A stretch of DNA of 64,000 bases from Lachnospiraceae bacterium (GCA_028693165.1 JAQUVX010000004.1:1-64000); one strand, 5' to 3'; shown: positions 45,404 to 55,173, counted from the first letter of the stretch. Numbers and translations: made by a program. Notes: generated from the letters alone by a model not told the origin.

Positions 45404-45613
45404 TTATGCTTCCACCTCTCCGGTGCGCATGTAAAAGCTGATCAGATAAAGTCCGCACAACCCAACCAGTGCGTATATGATTCTGGACAGCCAGGTCATG
45501 CTTCCGAATAAGAATGCGACCAGGTTGAAATCGAAGAAGCCGACCAGTCCCCAGTTCACTGCACCGATGATGGCGATGGTTAGCGCCATATAATCCAATG
45601 CCTTGTTTCTCAT
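45404..45613 (-). CDS. DUF378 (YuzA-like) small membrane protein
   Basis: A 69-residue protein with two helices (~8-30, ~38-60) and the DUF378 core ALTIAIIGAVNWGLVGFFDFNLVA. The function of the family is unknown. ATG 45613 lies seven bases after AAAGGAGG; a longer frame back to 45904 would run through the potD coding region and is not real. Located 52 bp after potD, likely with its own promoter or read-through. Confidence 0.85.
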   Translation of the reverse strand: MRNKALDYMALTIAIIGAVNWGLVGFFDFNLVAFLFGSMTWLSRIIYALVGLCGLYLISFYMRTGEVEA

Positions 45614-45665
45614 GGCAATACCTCCTTTTATATAGGTAGTATGTACCATTTTAGATAGAGTATAC

Positions 45666-46790
45666 CTAGTTGGATTTAACTTCCTTCCACAGATTGTTGT
45701 AAATACTGTCCACATCGTCTCCGAGATAGGTAAATACTTCACTGCCTGCAAGATCTGCATCATCCGGGAATACGGATTTGTTGCCCTGCATGTCTGCATC
45801 CAGAAGATCGAATGCTCCCTTGTTCGGAGTCGGGTAGGTGATGTACTCAAAGTTTGCTTTTGCAATCTCCGGGCGGCACATAAAGTCGATCCATTTTTCT
45901 GCATTTTCCTTATTCTTTGCGTTCTTCGGGATCACCCAGGAATCAACCCACAGGTTGGTGCCTTCCTTCGGCAGTACATATTCCAGATTGTAATCCAGAC
46001 CGAGGTTCTGCACCTCTTCCTGAATGTAGAGCATCTCGCCGGAATAGATGACGCCGACAGCAGCTTCGCCGCCGATCATCTTATCGCGTACCTGATCCAC
46101 AACATAGGCCTGTACCAGCGGCTTCTGATCGATCAGATCCTGCTTGGCCTGCGCAAGCTCGGTCTCGTTGGCGGTATTCATGGAATAGCCGTCTTTTTTC
46201 AATGCAACCATGAACGCGTCGCGCACGCTGTCCTGCATCAGGATCTCACCGCTCAAGCGCTCATCCCACAGATCCTCCCAGGAGGTCGGAGCGTCCACGC
46301 CCAGCTCTTCCAGACGCTTGGTGTTGTACAGGATGCCTACGGTGCCCCAGCAGTACGGAACGGAGTATTGGTTATCCGGGTCAAAGGCTTTGGACATCTC
46401 CATGTATTTCGGATCGATCTGGCTGATATTCGGAACGTTGTCAAAATTGATCTCCGCCAGCATATCATTTTCCCGCATCTTCTGAATCATGTAATCGGAC
46501 GGGCATACCACGTCGTAGTTGACAGCGCCGGCCTCGATGACCGGGTACATCTCTTCGTTCGTCTCAAACAGGTCGTAAATGACTTTGATCCCGGTCTCAT
46601 CCTCGAACTGGGTGATCACGTCCTCGTCGATGTATTCGCCCCAGTTGTAGACATAGAGTTCACCGCTGTCGGAGGCGCTCTCCGTGCCACTCTGCGCGGA
46701 ATCACCAGCCGGAGCCTTGCCGCCGCAGCCGGCAAGCAGAGAAACCGCAGTTACAGTGGTCATGGTCAGTGCAAAAAATCTTTTTTTCAT
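45666..46790 (-). CDS. potD: Spermidine/putrescine-binding lipoprotein
   Basis: A 374-residue exported lipoprotein (lipobox LLAGC, Cys22). PotD motifs include LYVYNWGEYIDEDVITQFEDETG and the acidic/aromatic ligand pocket (e.g. CPSDYMIQKM, VPYCWGTVGI, WVDSWVIPKNAKN). It captures polyamines for PotABC. It is last in the XRE-potA-potB-potC-potD order, 30 bp after potC. Confidence 0.94.
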   Translation of the reverse strand: MKKRFFALTMTTVTAVSLLAGCGGKAPAGDSAQSGTESASDSGELYVYNWGEYIDEDVITQFEDETGIKVIYDLFETNEEMYPVIEAGAVNYDVVCPSDYMIQKMRENDMLAEINFDNVPNISQIDPKYMEMSKAFDPDNQYSVPYCWGTVGILYNTKRLEELGVDAPTSWEDLWDERLSGEILMQDSVRDAFMVALKKDGYSMNTANETELAQAKQDLIDQKPLVQAYVVDQVRDKMIGGEAAVGVIYSGEMLYIQEEVQNLGLDYNLEYVLPKEGTNLWVDSWVIPKNAKNKENAEKWIDFMCRPEIAKANFEYITYPTPNKGAFDLLDADMQGNKSVFPDDADLAGSEVFTYLGDDVDSIYNNLWKEVKSN

Positions 46791-46820
46791 AATTGTTTTC
46801 CTCTCAATCTTGTTGGGTGA

Positions 46821-47621
46821 TCAGGTCTGGTCAGCCTGTTTCCTGCGCGGTGCAAAATTGCTGATCAGCAGCAGGAGCAGTACCACGACGAAAATCACGG
46901 TGGACAGTGCGTACATAGACGGCTTGATGCCGCGGCGCACCTCACTGTAGATCAGCGTGGACAGGGTGTTGATGCCGGCTCCCCGGGTGAAATGTGTGAT
47001 AATAAAATCATCCAGCGACATGGTGAACGCGAGCAGAAATCCGCTCAGCACGCCCGGCAGAATGTCTGGAAATACGACATGGAAAAATGCGTAGATCGGG
47101 CTTGCGCCCAGATCCATGGCGGCCTCGTAGGTATAGCGGCTGGTCTGCTTTAACTTCGGCATGACGCTTAAGATCACGTAGGGGATGTTAAAGGTAATAT
47201 GGGCGATCAGAACCGTCTGGAAGCCCAGAGAGATCCCGAAGGCGATAAAGGCCAGCATCAGCGAGATACCGGTCACGATATCGGCGTTCAGCATCGGAAT
47301 GTTGGTGATGCCCATCAGGATCGTCCGCGGAACGGCTTTCATGCTGTTGATGGCGATGGAAGCGGCGGTTCCGATGACCGTGGCGATGAGTGCGGATAAA
47401 AACGCAATCATCAGGGTGTTGTACAATGCGTCCATAATGTTGCGGCTCGCAAACATCTGGGTGTACCACTGGAGGGTGAAACCGCCCCACTGGGTACGGG
47501 ATTTGGAACTGTTGAAGGACAGAACCATCATGGTTGCGATCGGAGCGTACAAAAACACCATGATGATCACCAGGTAAAAATCCTGCCAGATCCGGTTGAA
47601 ATTATCTTTGATTCGGTTCAT
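46821..47621 (-). CDS. potC: Polyamine ABC transporter permease PotC
   Basis: A 266-residue permease with six helices; the EAA-type loop is YEAAMDLGASPIYAFFHVVFPDILPG. SKSRTQWGGFTLQWYTQMF is typical of PotC. It shares one base with the potB stop. Confidence 0.94.
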   Translation of the reverse strand: MNRIKDNFNRIWQDFYLVIIMVFLYAPIATMMVLSFNSSKSRTQWGGFTLQWYTQMFASRNIMDALYNTLMIAFLSALIATVIGTAASIAINSMKAVPRTILMGITNIPMLNADIVTGISLMLAFIAFGISLGFQTVLIAHITFNIPYVILSVMPKLKQTSRYTYEAAMDLGASPIYAFFHVVFPDILPGVLSGFLLAFTMSLDDFIITHFTRGAGINTLSTLIYSEVRRGIKPSMYALSTVIFVVVLLLLLISNFAPRRKQADQT

Positions 47622-48433
47622 CAGAATGCGCTCCCTTCTCCGTTTTTGTCATATTTGGCGATCAGCGCCATGCTCAGCAGGATGAAAACCATCAGCACCA
47701 GAGACAGCCCGGAGCCTAAGTGCCAGTTGCTGCCCTTGGTGAACTCCTGCTCGATGACATTGCCGATCAGCAGGATCTTGCTGCCGCCAAGCAGGTTGGA
47801 GATGACGAAGGTGGTCAGCGCCGGTACGAATACCATGGTGATGCCGCTGATGACACCCGGAACACTTAAGGGAAACCATACCCACAGAAGTGTCTGCGTG
47901 AAATTGGCACCCAGGTCGCGCGCGGCGTTGATGGTGTTGTCGTCGATCTTGCAGAGCGTATTATAAATAGGAAGAACCATGAACGGCAGGAAGTTGTATA
48001 CCATACCGAGCACGATGGCTCCCGGCGTGTTGATCAGGCTCTGGGTCGGCAGGTGCAGCGCGGTCAGGATGCCGTTGATGACACCGGACTTCTCGAGCAG
48101 TGTCTGCCATGCCAGGGTGCGAAGCAGGAAATTCATCCACATCGGAAGAATGAAAATAAATACGATAAAGCTGCCCTGTCCCATCTGGCGGTTCCGGAGA
48201 ATCATAGCCAGCGGGTAAGCCAGTACGAGGCAGATCAGGGTACTGGCAAAGGAAAGTCCGAGAGACAGCCACAGTGCCTTGGAATGCTCAGCTGTGGCGA
48301 TGGACAGAACGTTTGCCAGCGTAAAGACATTGTTCTTGTCCGTCAGGCCATAATAGACGATCAGTGCCAGTGGGATGATGATGAAGCCGATCATCCAAAG
48401 CAGGTACGGTCCGGATAACATTTTTTTACTCAT
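47621..48433 (-). CDS. potB: Polyamine ABC transporter permease PotB
   Basis: A 270-residue permease with six helices. The EAA loop is [48 protein letters not shown] is the usual PotB segment. It overlaps potA by 8 bp. Confidence 0.94.
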   Translation of the reverse strand: MSKKMLSGPYLLWMIGFIIIPLALIVYYGLTDKNNVFTLANVLSIATAEHSKALWLSLGLSFASTLICLVLAYPLAMILRNRQMGQGSFIVFIFILPMWMNFLLRTLAWQTLLEKSGVINGILTALHLPTQSLINTPGAIVLGMVYNFLPFMVLPIYNTLCKIDDNTINAARDLGANFTQTLLWVWFPLSVPGVISGITMVFVPALTTFVISNLLGGSKILLIGNVIEQEFTKGSNWHLGSGLSLVLMVFILLSMALIAKYDKNGEGSAF

Positions 48434-49502
48434 TGACTCCCACAGCCTCCTCGTCCTCTGAAGCAGGTTTGTTCATGATCTGAATGTCAAATGGATCCAC
48501 ATGGATGCCGACCTCCTGGCCGACCGGACACATGTCGGTGCTGTGCACCAGCCACTCGAAACCATCCGGGGTCGTGATCTCCATCTCATAATGAACGCCC
48601 TTGAAAATCAGGTGGGTGCAGGTTCCGACCAGTGTGCCTCTGGAAGGCTCCACCAGATCGATATCCTCCGGGCGGATCACCACGTCGACCGGTCTGTTGA
48701 TTCCAAAGCCCTTGTCCACGCAGGCGAATTTCGCGCCGAAGATCTCAACCAGCTCATCGTGCAGCATGATGCCCGGCACAATGTTGCTCTCACCGATGAA
48801 ATCGGCAACGAACGCATTTTCCGGCTCGTTGTAGATCTGCTCCGGACTGCCCATCTGCTGGATGTAGCCCTGGTTCATGACGACGATGGTGTCCGACATG
48901 GTCAGTGCTTCCTCCTGATCGTGTGTGACATAGATGAAGGTGATGCCCAGCTCGTTCTTCAGACGGATCAGCTCGTACTGCATATCCTGGCGGAGCTTCA
49001 AATCCAGCGCGCCGAGCGGCTCATCCAGAAGGAGAACGCGCGGCTCATTCACGATGGCGCGTGCGATGGCGATACGCTGCTGCTGGCCGCCGCTTAAGGA
49101 ATCGACCGAACGGTTCTCAAAGCCATCCAGGTTTACCAGCTTTAAGGCATACTTGATCTTGTCCTGAATGTAGGGTTTGGATTTGCCCTTGATCTTCAGA
49201 CCGAAGGCGATGTTCTCCGCGATATTCATGTGTGTGAACAGTGCGTATTTCTGGAATACGGTATTCAACTGGCGCTTGTTGGGCGGGAGCTTGCTGATCT
49301 CGGTGCCGTCAAAGATCACGTTGCCGGAATCCTGCGTCTCGAATCCGCCGATGATTCGCAGGGTGGTCGTCTTGCCGCAGCCGCTTGGGCCGAGCAGGGT
49401 GACGAAGGTATTCTCTTTGACGGAGAGGCTCAAATCGTCCAAAACCATCGTTCCGTCGAAACTCTTGTAAATATTCTGCAAATCAATTAATGACTGACCC
49501 AT
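48426..49502 (-). CDS. potA: Polyamine ABC transporter ATP-binding protein PotA
   Basis: A 358-residue ATPase: Walker [10 protein letters not shown] (38-46), signature [14 protein letters not shown], Walker [16 protein letters not shown]-loop THDQEEAL. The C-terminal TOBE-like regulatory domain (~250-340) is typical of PotA. Energises polyamine uptake. Confidence 0.96.
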   Translation of the reverse strand: MGQSLIDLQNIYKSFDGTMVLDDLSLSVKENTFVTLLGPSGCGKTTTLRIIGGFETQDSGNVIFDGTEISKLPPNKRQLNTVFQKYALFTHMNIAENIAFGLKIKGKSKPYIQDKIKYALKLVNLDGFENRSVDSLSGGQQQRIAIARAIVNEPRVLLLDEPLGALDLKLRQDMQYELIRLKNELGITFIYVTHDQEEALTMSDTIVVMNQGYIQQMGSPEQIYNEPENAFVADFIGESNIVPGIMLHDELVEIFGAKFACVDKGFGINRPVDVVIRPEDIDLVEPSRGTLVGTCTHLIFKGVHYEMEITTPDGFEWLVHSTDMCPVGQEVGIHVDPFDIQIMNKPASEDEEAVGVNE

Positions 49503-49572
49503 ATTAGGTGTCCTCCTGAGTATTCAAGTTGTGGTAAGCCGCAGGTATCGGACGGCTCTGTCCATTGCGGCG

Positions 49573-50106
49573 TTAGAAGCTCGGCGGTGAGCTGACCCAG
49601 ATCAGGACGGCTCCGGCTTTGCTGCTTAAGTAATGCTTCTTGTCAGATACGAAGTAGAAGGATTCGCCCTTCTTCACTTTGTAGGTCTTGCTTCCTATAT
49701 GAATGGAGACGCCTCCCTGCATCACATAGCCGAATTCCTCCCCTTCATGGGGATTGTCCGGGCAGGTGGCCCCGCCGGGTTCCAGTGTCAGCAGGATGGG
49801 CTCCATCACATTTTTCTGGGCATTTGGAATGATCCATTTGATATTGTTTTTTAATTCTGCATCGTGCTTCTCAAAATAATCTGTCTTTCCGAATACAATC
49901 TGTTCCTCCGGAGATTCGTTGAAAAATTCGCCCAGTGATGTGCCGAGACACTGTAGGATATCCGTCAGTGTGGCAATGGACGGGGAGGTCAGATTCCGCT
50001 CAAGCTGGGAGATAAAGCCCTTGGAAAGCTCGGCGCGGTCGGCAAGCTCCTCCTGTGTCAGCCCCTTGACAATACGGAGTTCTTTCAGTTTTAAACCGAT
50101 GTTCAT
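49573..50106 (-). CDS. XRE-cupin transcriptional regulator of the polyamine operon
   Basis: A 177-residue regulator: HTH at ~4-60 (LKELRIVKGLTQEELADRAELSKGFISQLER) and a C-terminal cupin (~105-175, PHEGEEFGYVMQGGVSIHIG). This is the PuuR/polyamine-operon regulator layout; the cupin probably binds a polyamine or related amine. First gene of the operon, so feedback on potABCD is likely. Confidence 0.92.
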   Translation of the reverse strand: MNIGLKLKELRIVKGLTQEELADRAELSKGFISQLERNLTSPSIATLTDILQCLGTSLGEFFNESPEEQIVFGKTDYFEKHDAELKNNIKWIIPNAQKNVMEPILLTLEPGGATCPDNPHEGEEFGYVMQGGVSIHIGSKTYKVKKGESFYFVSDKKHYLSSKAGAVLIWVSSPPSF

Positions 50107-50176
50107 ATGTTTGCCTCCAAACTGTGACTAATTAAAAAGTTTACCTATATTAAATGAATGTAAAATTAACTTAAAA

Positions 50177-50193
50177 GTTTAGTATCATTAAAC
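50177..50193. promoter_or_regulatory. Candidate operator of the XRE-cupin regulator
   Basis: GTTTA-N7-TAAAC inverted repeat (50177-50193), just downstream of the minus-strand promoter. A further AAAGTTTA half-site lies near 50136-50143. Confidence 0.5.
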
Positions 50194-50207
50194 AAAGGGC
50201 AAACTCT

Positions 50208-50235
50208 ATTATACTGAAAAATATTCGTATGTCAA
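50208..50235 (-). promoter_or_regulatory. Promoter of the polyamine operon
   Basis: Minus strand TTGACA (50235-50230), 16-base spacer, TATAAT (50213-50208). Both boxes are consensus. The leader is ~95 bases. Confidence 0.75.
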
Positions 50236-50324
50236 TACATTGTGAATAGATTTTTTGAAAGATATGTGCTATGATATTTTTAGTTCAAGAAAACAGGAAA
50301 TGCAGACTTAAGGAGGAGCATATT

Positions 50325-51383
50325 ATGGCTGCAAAAGGCAAATATATGGCATACGTTGGTTCTTATTCTTACAATGGCAAGTCCAAGGGCATTACAGTTT
50401 ATGATGTGGATGTGGAGAATGGAGTATTCAAAGAGCGTTGTGAGGTGGACGTGGATAATTCTTCCTATGTGATCGCCTCTAATGATAACAAGACGCTGTA
50501 TTCGATTGCAGATGAGGGCGTTGTGGCTTTCCGCATTCTGGAAAACGGAAGCCTGTCCCGGCTCAACAGTGCCAAAATCAAAGGCATGAGAGGCTGTCAC
50601 CTTTCCACGGATTCGAAGGACAGATATGTTTTTGTGTCCGGTTTTCATGATGGCAAGGCTACCGTGCTGCGTCTGCGCAGAGACGGCGGTGTCGGCGAGA
50701 TCGTGACCAGTGTATTTCACAAGGGGCTGGGCAGTGTGGCCGACCGTAACTTCCGCCCGCACGTGACCTGCTGCAGACGGACTCCAGATGAGAAATATCT
50801 TATGGTCTGTGATTCCGGCCTTGACCAGGTGAAGATCTACCGGTTCGGTGAGACCGACGAGCATCTCTTCCAGGTGGATGCGATTCGCTGTGATCTGGAG
50901 TCTGCACCGCGCAATTTCCGGTTCAGCTCCGATGGGAAGTTCATCTATCTGATGTATGAGCAGAAGAATGTGATCGATGTGTACACCTACGAGAGCGGTG
51001 ACCGCGTGCCGGTCATTGAGAAGATCCAGACGATTTCGACCACGGGTAAGAAGTGCAATCAGCTGACGGCGGCCTGTTCCCTGCGGTTCTCGCCGGACGA
51101 GAAGCATATGTTCTGTAGCAATGCAGGCGATGAGACCGTTGCGGTCTATAAGCGTGATGAGGAGACCGGTATGCTGGAGCAGATCTGCTGTCTGCCGATC
51201 AGCGGCGAGTATCCGAAGGACATTGCAGTGTTCCCGGATGACCGTCATCTGGCCTGTATCAACCACGAGAGCAATACACTGACCTTCTTTAAGGTCGATT
51301 ATGAGAATGGGCTGCTGGTTATGAGCGCCAACGAGATTAGATGTAATGAACCGAACTGCTGCGTGATTGTGAAGGTTGGCTAG
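50325..51383 (+). CDS. Lactonase-family beta-propeller protein (6-phosphogluconolactonase-like)
   Basis: A 352-residue seven-bladed propeller of the YbhE/lactonase family: YVGSYSYNGKSKGITVYDVDVENG at the start and regular FRFSSDGKFIYLMYE, LRFSPDEKHMFCSN, IAVFPDDRHLACINHES blades. Members hydrolyse sugar-acid lactones such as 6-phosphogluconolactone or muconolactone. ATG 50325 follows AAGGAGGAGCAT; an upstream in-frame ATG at 50271 falls in a TATGAT box. Followed by aroC after 33 bp. Confidence 0.82.
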   Translation: MAAKGKYMAYVGSYSYNGKSKGITVYDVDVENGVFKERCEVDVDNSSYVIASNDNKTLYSIADEGVVAFRILENGSLSRLNSAKIKGMRGCHLSTDSKDRYVFVSGFHDGKATVLRLRRDGGVGEIVTSVFHKGLGSVADRNFRPHVTCCRRTPDEKYLMVCDSGLDQVKIYRFGETDEHLFQVDAIRCDLESAPRNFRFSSDGKFIYLMYEQKNVIDVYTYESGDRVPVIEKIQTISTTGKKCNQLTAACSLRFSPDEKHMFCSNAGDETVAVYKRDEETGMLEQICCLPISGEYPKDIAVFPDDRHLACINHESNTLTFFKVDYENGLLVMSANEIRCNEPNCCVIVKVG

Positions 51384-51416
51384 AGAGAACGACGGCAGAC
51401 AAATCAGGAGGAAATC

Positions 51417-52502
51417 ATGGCTGGATCAACATTAGGAACCATATTCCGGATCATGACATGGGGTGAGTCCCACGGAGAAGCTGTCGGCGTGACGATCGAT
51501 GGCTGCCCCGCGGGACTTCCGCTGTGTGAGGAAGACATCCAGGAATATTTAGACAGAAGAAAGCCAGGACAGAGCCGGTACGCCACCGCCCGCAAAGAGG
51601 GCGATGAGGTGGAGCTTTTGTCCGGTGTATTTGAAGGAAAGACAACCGGAACTCCGATTGCGATGATGGTGCGCAATCAGGATCAGCGCTCAAAGGATTA
51701 CAGTGCGATCCAGAACGTGTATCGTCCGGGGCATGCGGACTATGGATTTGAACAGAAGTATGGTTTTCGGGATTACCGGGGCGGCGGAAGATCCTCGGCC
51801 CGCGAGACGATTGCCCGTGTGGCGGCAGGTGCAGTGGCCTGTAAACTGCTGAAGACGTATGGGATCAACGTGACGGCATATGTGAAACGCATCGGAGAAT
51901 TCGAGATTGACCCCAACCGGTTTGACCTGGCAGAGCGGGACAAGAACAGCTTGAATATGCCGGATGCGGTGGCCGCCTCTGAGACGGCGGAATTCCTCGA
52001 GCGGATGATGACGGCGCACGATTCTGTGGGCGGCGTGGTCGAGTGCGTGGTAACCGGTATGCCGGTCGGTGTCGGTGAGCCGGTATTTGACAAGCTGGAT
52101 GCCTGTCTGGCGAAGGCGGTCATGTCCATCGGAGCGGTTAAGGGCTTCGAGATCGGGGATGGATTCGCCGCGGCACAGTCCCGCGGCTCTCAGAACAATG
52201 ATGCATTTATTGTAGGGGAAGATGGAAAGATAAGAAAAGAGACCAACCATTCGGGCGGGATCTTAGGTGGTATGAGTGATGGCAGCGAGATTGTGCTGCG
52301 GGCGGCGTTCAAGCCGACCCCGTCGATTGCGCAGCCGCAGCATACGGTGAACAATGCAGGTGAGAACGTGGAAATCCAGATCAGGGGACGCCACGATCCG
52401 GTGGTAGTTCCGCGAGCGGTTGTGGTGGTAGAGGCCATGACGGCGCTGACGGTGCTGGATCTGCTGCTGATGAGCCGGAGTGCGAGACTGAACCAGGATT
52501 GA
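51417..52502 (+). CDS. aroC: Chorismate synthase
   Basis: A 361-residue FMN-dependent lyase that converts EPSP to chorismate. It has GTIFRIMTWGESHGEAVG at the N-terminus, the FMN/phosphate-site block GFRDYRGGGRSSARETIARVAAGA (~118-141) and a final DPVVVPRAVVVVEAMTALTVLD. No other shikimate gene is nearby, so it is a dispersed member of the pathway. Confidence 0.96.
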   Translation: MAGSTLGTIFRIMTWGESHGEAVGVTIDGCPAGLPLCEEDIQEYLDRRKPGQSRYATARKEGDEVELLSGVFEGKTTGTPIAMMVRNQDQRSKDYSAIQNVYRPGHADYGFEQKYGFRDYRGGGRSSARETIARVAAGAVACKLLKTYGINVTAYVKRIGEFEIDPNRFDLAERDKNSLNMPDAVAASETAEFLERMMTAHDSVGGVVECVVTGMPVGVGEPVFDKLDACLAKAVMSIGAVKGFEIGDGFAAAQSRGSQNNDAFIVGEDGKIRKETNHSGGILGGMSDGSEIVLRAAFKPTPSIAQPQHTVNNAGENVEIQIRGRHDPVVVPRAVVVVEAMTALTVLDLLLMSRSARLNQD

Positions 52503-52532
52503 TGGACTGTGAGAGTGAAGGAGACATATGTG

Positions 52533-52973
52533 ATGAAGATTGCAATGGGAAATGACCACACTGCTGTGGAGATGAAGAACGAGATCAAGGCTTATGTAGA
52601 GGCGAAGGGTTACGAGGTGATCGACTTTGGAACCAACGCTCTGGAGAGCTGCGATTATCCGGTGTATGGTGAGAACGTGGGACGTGCGGTTGCGGACGGC
52701 AAGGCGGACTACGGCATCGCGATCTGCGGTACCGGCATCGGGATCGGCATTGCTGCCGGCAAAGTGAAGGGTGTGCGTGTCTGCACCTGTAGTGAGCCGT
52801 ACAGTGCCCGCCTGTCGAGAATGCACAACGCAACCAACGTCCTGACCTTCGGTGCCCGCGTGATTGGCGTGGAGATGGCGAAGATGATCGTCGATGAGTG
52901 GCTGAACAATCAGTATGAGGGCGGCCGTCATCAGAGACGGGTGGATCAGCTGATGGAAATTGAGAATCGATAA
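52533..52973 (+). CDS. rpiB: Ribose-5-phosphate isomerase B
   Basis: A 146-residue RpiB/LacAB-family isomerase: GNDHTAVEMKNEIKAY (~5-20), active-site cysteine in AICGTGIGIGIAAGKVKGVR (C66 region), and TFGARVIG. Interconverts ribose 5-phosphate and ribulose 5-phosphate; an allose-phosphate or sugar-acid-related isomerase role cannot be excluded. ATG 52533 is nine bases after AAGGAG. Confidence 0.9.
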   Translation: MKIAMGNDHTAVEMKNEIKAYVEAKGYEVIDFGTNALESCDYPVYGENVGRAVADGKADYGIAICGTGIGIGIAAGKVKGVRVCTCSEPYSARLSRMHNATNVLTFGARVIGVEMAKMIVDEWLNNQYEGGRHQRRVDQLMEIENR

Positions 52974-53002
52974 AAATTTAACAAAATTTTAAATGGATTT
53001 AA

Positions 53003-53031
53003 TTGATATACAATCCATGCGGTGCTATAAT
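53003..53031 (+). promoter_or_regulatory. Promoter ahead of the flavin oxidoreductase
   Basis: TTGATA (53003-53008), 17-base spacer, TATAAT (53026-53031). It is followed within 15 bases by the hairpin at 53045-53086. Confidence 0.75.
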
Positions 53032-53044
53032 AATACCAAGCAGG

Positions 53045-53086
53045 AAGGCCCTAACAAAGATGTTAGCTTTGTGGGGGTCTTTTTTG
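53045..53086 (+). terminator. Terminator or leader attenuator between rpiB and the flavin oxidoreductase
   Basis: GGCCC-TA-ACAAAG / CTTTGT-GGGGGTC stem followed by TTTTTTG. Inside it CTAACA (53051-53056) can instead pair with TGTTAG (53061-53066), so two hairpins compete. It lies downstream of the promoter, so it can act in the leader of the next gene as well as end rpiB. Confidence 0.7.
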
Positions 53087-53128
53087 CATTCTAAAGGCAG
53101 ATAAAATGCCGCGAAAGGAGTATTTTGT

Positions 53129-55099
53129 ATGAAGTATTCACAGTTATTTACCCCAGGGAAAATCGGAAACCTGACAATCAAAAATCGGATTGTAATGTGT
53201 GCCCTGGCGATGGGCATTTCCGATGACAGACAGTGTATTGGTGATGATTTTCTGGCTTATTTGATGGAACGCGCCAAGGGCGGAGTTGGCATGATCGTGT
53301 TGGAAAACACGCGTGTTGACGACGAACACGGAGTTGCAGCACCGTGGCAGGCCAGTGTGGCAAGAGATGAGCAGATCGCACCGCTGGCAAAAGCGGTAGA
53401 GGCACTTCATAAAGAGGATGTAAAGGTCATGGTACAGCTTCATCATCCGGGACGAGAAACCTTTTCAAACTTAAACAGCAATGAGCCGGTTTGGTCTTCC
53501 TCATCCAGAGCATGCGGTGTATGTCAGCAGGAAACACATGAGATGACGACAGAAGAAGTCGAAACCGTGATTGATAAATTTATTGCCGGAGCGGTCAGAG
53601 CGAAACAGGCCGGGGTGGACGGAGCAGAACTCCACGGCGCGCATGGCTATCTGATCTCCCAGTTTTTAAGCCCGTATACGAATCAGCGTACCGATCGTTT
53701 TGGCGGCTCTTTTGAAAAGCGTCTTCAGTTTGTCAAGGAGATTATTGAGGGTATCCGCAGAGAGTGCGGCAGTGAATTTACCCTGGGAATCCGTCTTACG
53801 GTCGATGAACTGCTTGCAGCGAACGGAGTCAGCGAGTATCTGACCCTGGAGGATGGTGTAAAGATCTGTCAGGAGCTGGAACGGATGGGACTGGACTTTA
53901 TCAATGTCTCCAATGGCATCTATGAGTCCTTCAATTCCCTGTCTGAGCCGACCACCTATCCGCAGGGCTGCAGAAGTGAGCGAATCCGTGCCGTGAAGGA
54001 TGCGGTGAAGATTCCGATTATTGCAGTTAATATGGTCAAAGAACCGTGGTTTGCGGAAAAGATGCTGGAGGACGGACTGGTGGATTTCGTTGGTCTGGGC
54101 CGTGCGGTGGTTGCAGATCCGGATTGGGCGTTAAAGGCGGCAGAGGGAAGAGAGGATGAAATCAACCGCTGTATTTCCTGTACCTTCTGTTTTGAAACGC
54201 TGGTCAGCGATGCGATTGCAGGAAAAGGTCCGGTAAAATGCGCAGTGAACCCAAGAGCGGGAAGAGAGTGCAAATATCCGGAGTACCGCAAGGACGGAGA
54301 TGGCAGAACGGTAGTGGTAATCGGTGCCGGTGTGGCCGGTCTGGAGGCTGCGAGAGTGCTTGGAGAACGCGGCTATCATGTCGTGGTACTGGAAAAGGAA
54401 GGAACCACAGGCGGTCAGATTCACATTGCAGACTGTCCTCCTCACAAAGAGAAGATGGACTGGATTGTGGATTACGAGCTGACACAGTTAAAGAAGCTGG
54501 ACGTTACCATTCAGGTCAATGTAGAGGCGGATAAGGCACTGATTGAGTCCTATCATCCATATGCGATTATCCTTGCTACAGGCGGCGTACCGATCAAACC
54601 AGCTTCCATTCCGGGTGCGGATCTTGAAAATGCGGTTACCTTCAAGGATGTACTCTGCGAGGACAAGGTTCTGGAGGGAGCAAAGGTGACGGTCATCGGA
54701 TCTGGAGCCACCGGCCTGGAAACCGCGGAGTTCTTGTGCGCGCACGGCAATGATGTGACTGTGGTAGAGATGCTGGATTCCATCGGCCAGGGTGTATATG
54801 TGCAGCACTATCTGGATGCCATGGACAAGCTGTCCAAATACCAGGTTACCTACAAACCAAAGACCAAGCTGCTTGAGATTAAAAAGGGCTGTGCAGTCCT
54901 GGAGAATCTGGAGCAGAACAGCAGGGAAGAATACCCGGCTGACTATGTGGTCCTGGCTATGGGCGTGCGTTCGGTAAATCCGCTGGAAGAAATCAGCAGG
55001 GAAATCTGTGATAAGGTATGTGTAATCGGAGATGCGAAGCAGGTTGGACGGATCGAAGGAGCCGTGCGAAGCGGATTTGAGGCGGCGTATACGCTGTAA
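53129..55099 (+). CDS. OYE-type FMN/4Fe-4S/FAD NADH-dependent oxidoreductase (2,4-dienoyl-CoA reductase/BaiCD-like)
   Basis: A 656-residue three-part flavoenzyme. Residues ~1-335 are an Old Yellow Enzyme barrel (IKNRIVMCALAMG, HHPGRETF, ELHGAHGYLISQFLSPYTNQRTDRFGG). C348, C351, C354 and C371 form the iron-sulphur site (C-x2-C-x2-C, one residue tighter than the usual C-x2-C-x3-C). Residues ~385-656 hold the FAD and NADH Rossmann domains (VIGAGVAGLEAARVLGERG; VIGSGATGLETAEFL). It reduces activated C=C bonds in an enoate or enone. The substrate is unknown; relatives act on dienoyl-CoA, bile-acid or cinnamate-like compounds. Single gene with its own promoter and terminator. Confidence 0.9.
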   Translation: MKYSQLFTPGKIGNLTIKNRIVMCALAMGISDDRQCIGDDFLAYLMERAKGGVGMIVLENTRVDDEHGVAAPWQASVARDEQIAPLAKAVEALHKEDVKVMVQLHHPGRETFSNLNSNEPVWSSSSRACGVCQQETHEMTTEEVETVIDKFIAGAVRAKQAGVDGAELHGAHGYLISQFLSPYTNQRTDRFGGSFEKRLQFVKEIIEGIRRECGSEFTLGIRLTVDELLAANGVSEYLTLEDGVKICQELERMGLDFINVSNGIYESFNSLSEPTTYPQGCRSERIRAVKDAVKIPIIAVNMVKEPWFAEKMLEDGLVDFVGLGRAVVADPDWALKAAEGREDEINRCISCTFCFETLVSDAIAGKGPVKCAVNPRAGRECKYPEYRKDGDGRTVVVIGAGVAGLEAARVLGERGYHVVVLEKEGTTGGQIHIADCPPHKEKMDWIVDYELTQLKKLDVTIQVNVEADKALIESYHPYAIILATGGVPIKPASIPGADLENAVTFKDVLCEDKVLEGAKVTVIGSGATGLETAEFLCAHGNDVTVVEMLDSIGQGVYVQHYLDAMDKLSKYQVTYKPKTKLLEIKKGCAVLENLEQNSREEYPADYVVLAMGVRSVNPLEEISREICDKVCVIGDAKQVGRIEGAVRSGFEAAYTL

Positions 55100-55173
55100 T
55101 AGAATCGGAAGCTTGGGTCGGGAACAGAAGCGCTGTTCTCGCTGCTGTCGATGTGATACATAAAAATAAAAAA

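Noticed and set aside
45625-45665. TAGGTA ... TACCTA repeat between potD and the DUF378 gene
   Set aside because: Six base pairs only and no T-run; neither terminator nor operator can be supported.
45614-45904. N-terminal extension of the DUF378 protein
   Set aside because: It runs through the potD coding region in another frame; AAAGGAGG directly precedes ATG 45613.
53032-53128. FMN riboswitch before the flavoenzyme
   Set aside because: None of the conserved RFN-element bases are present; only two small stems.
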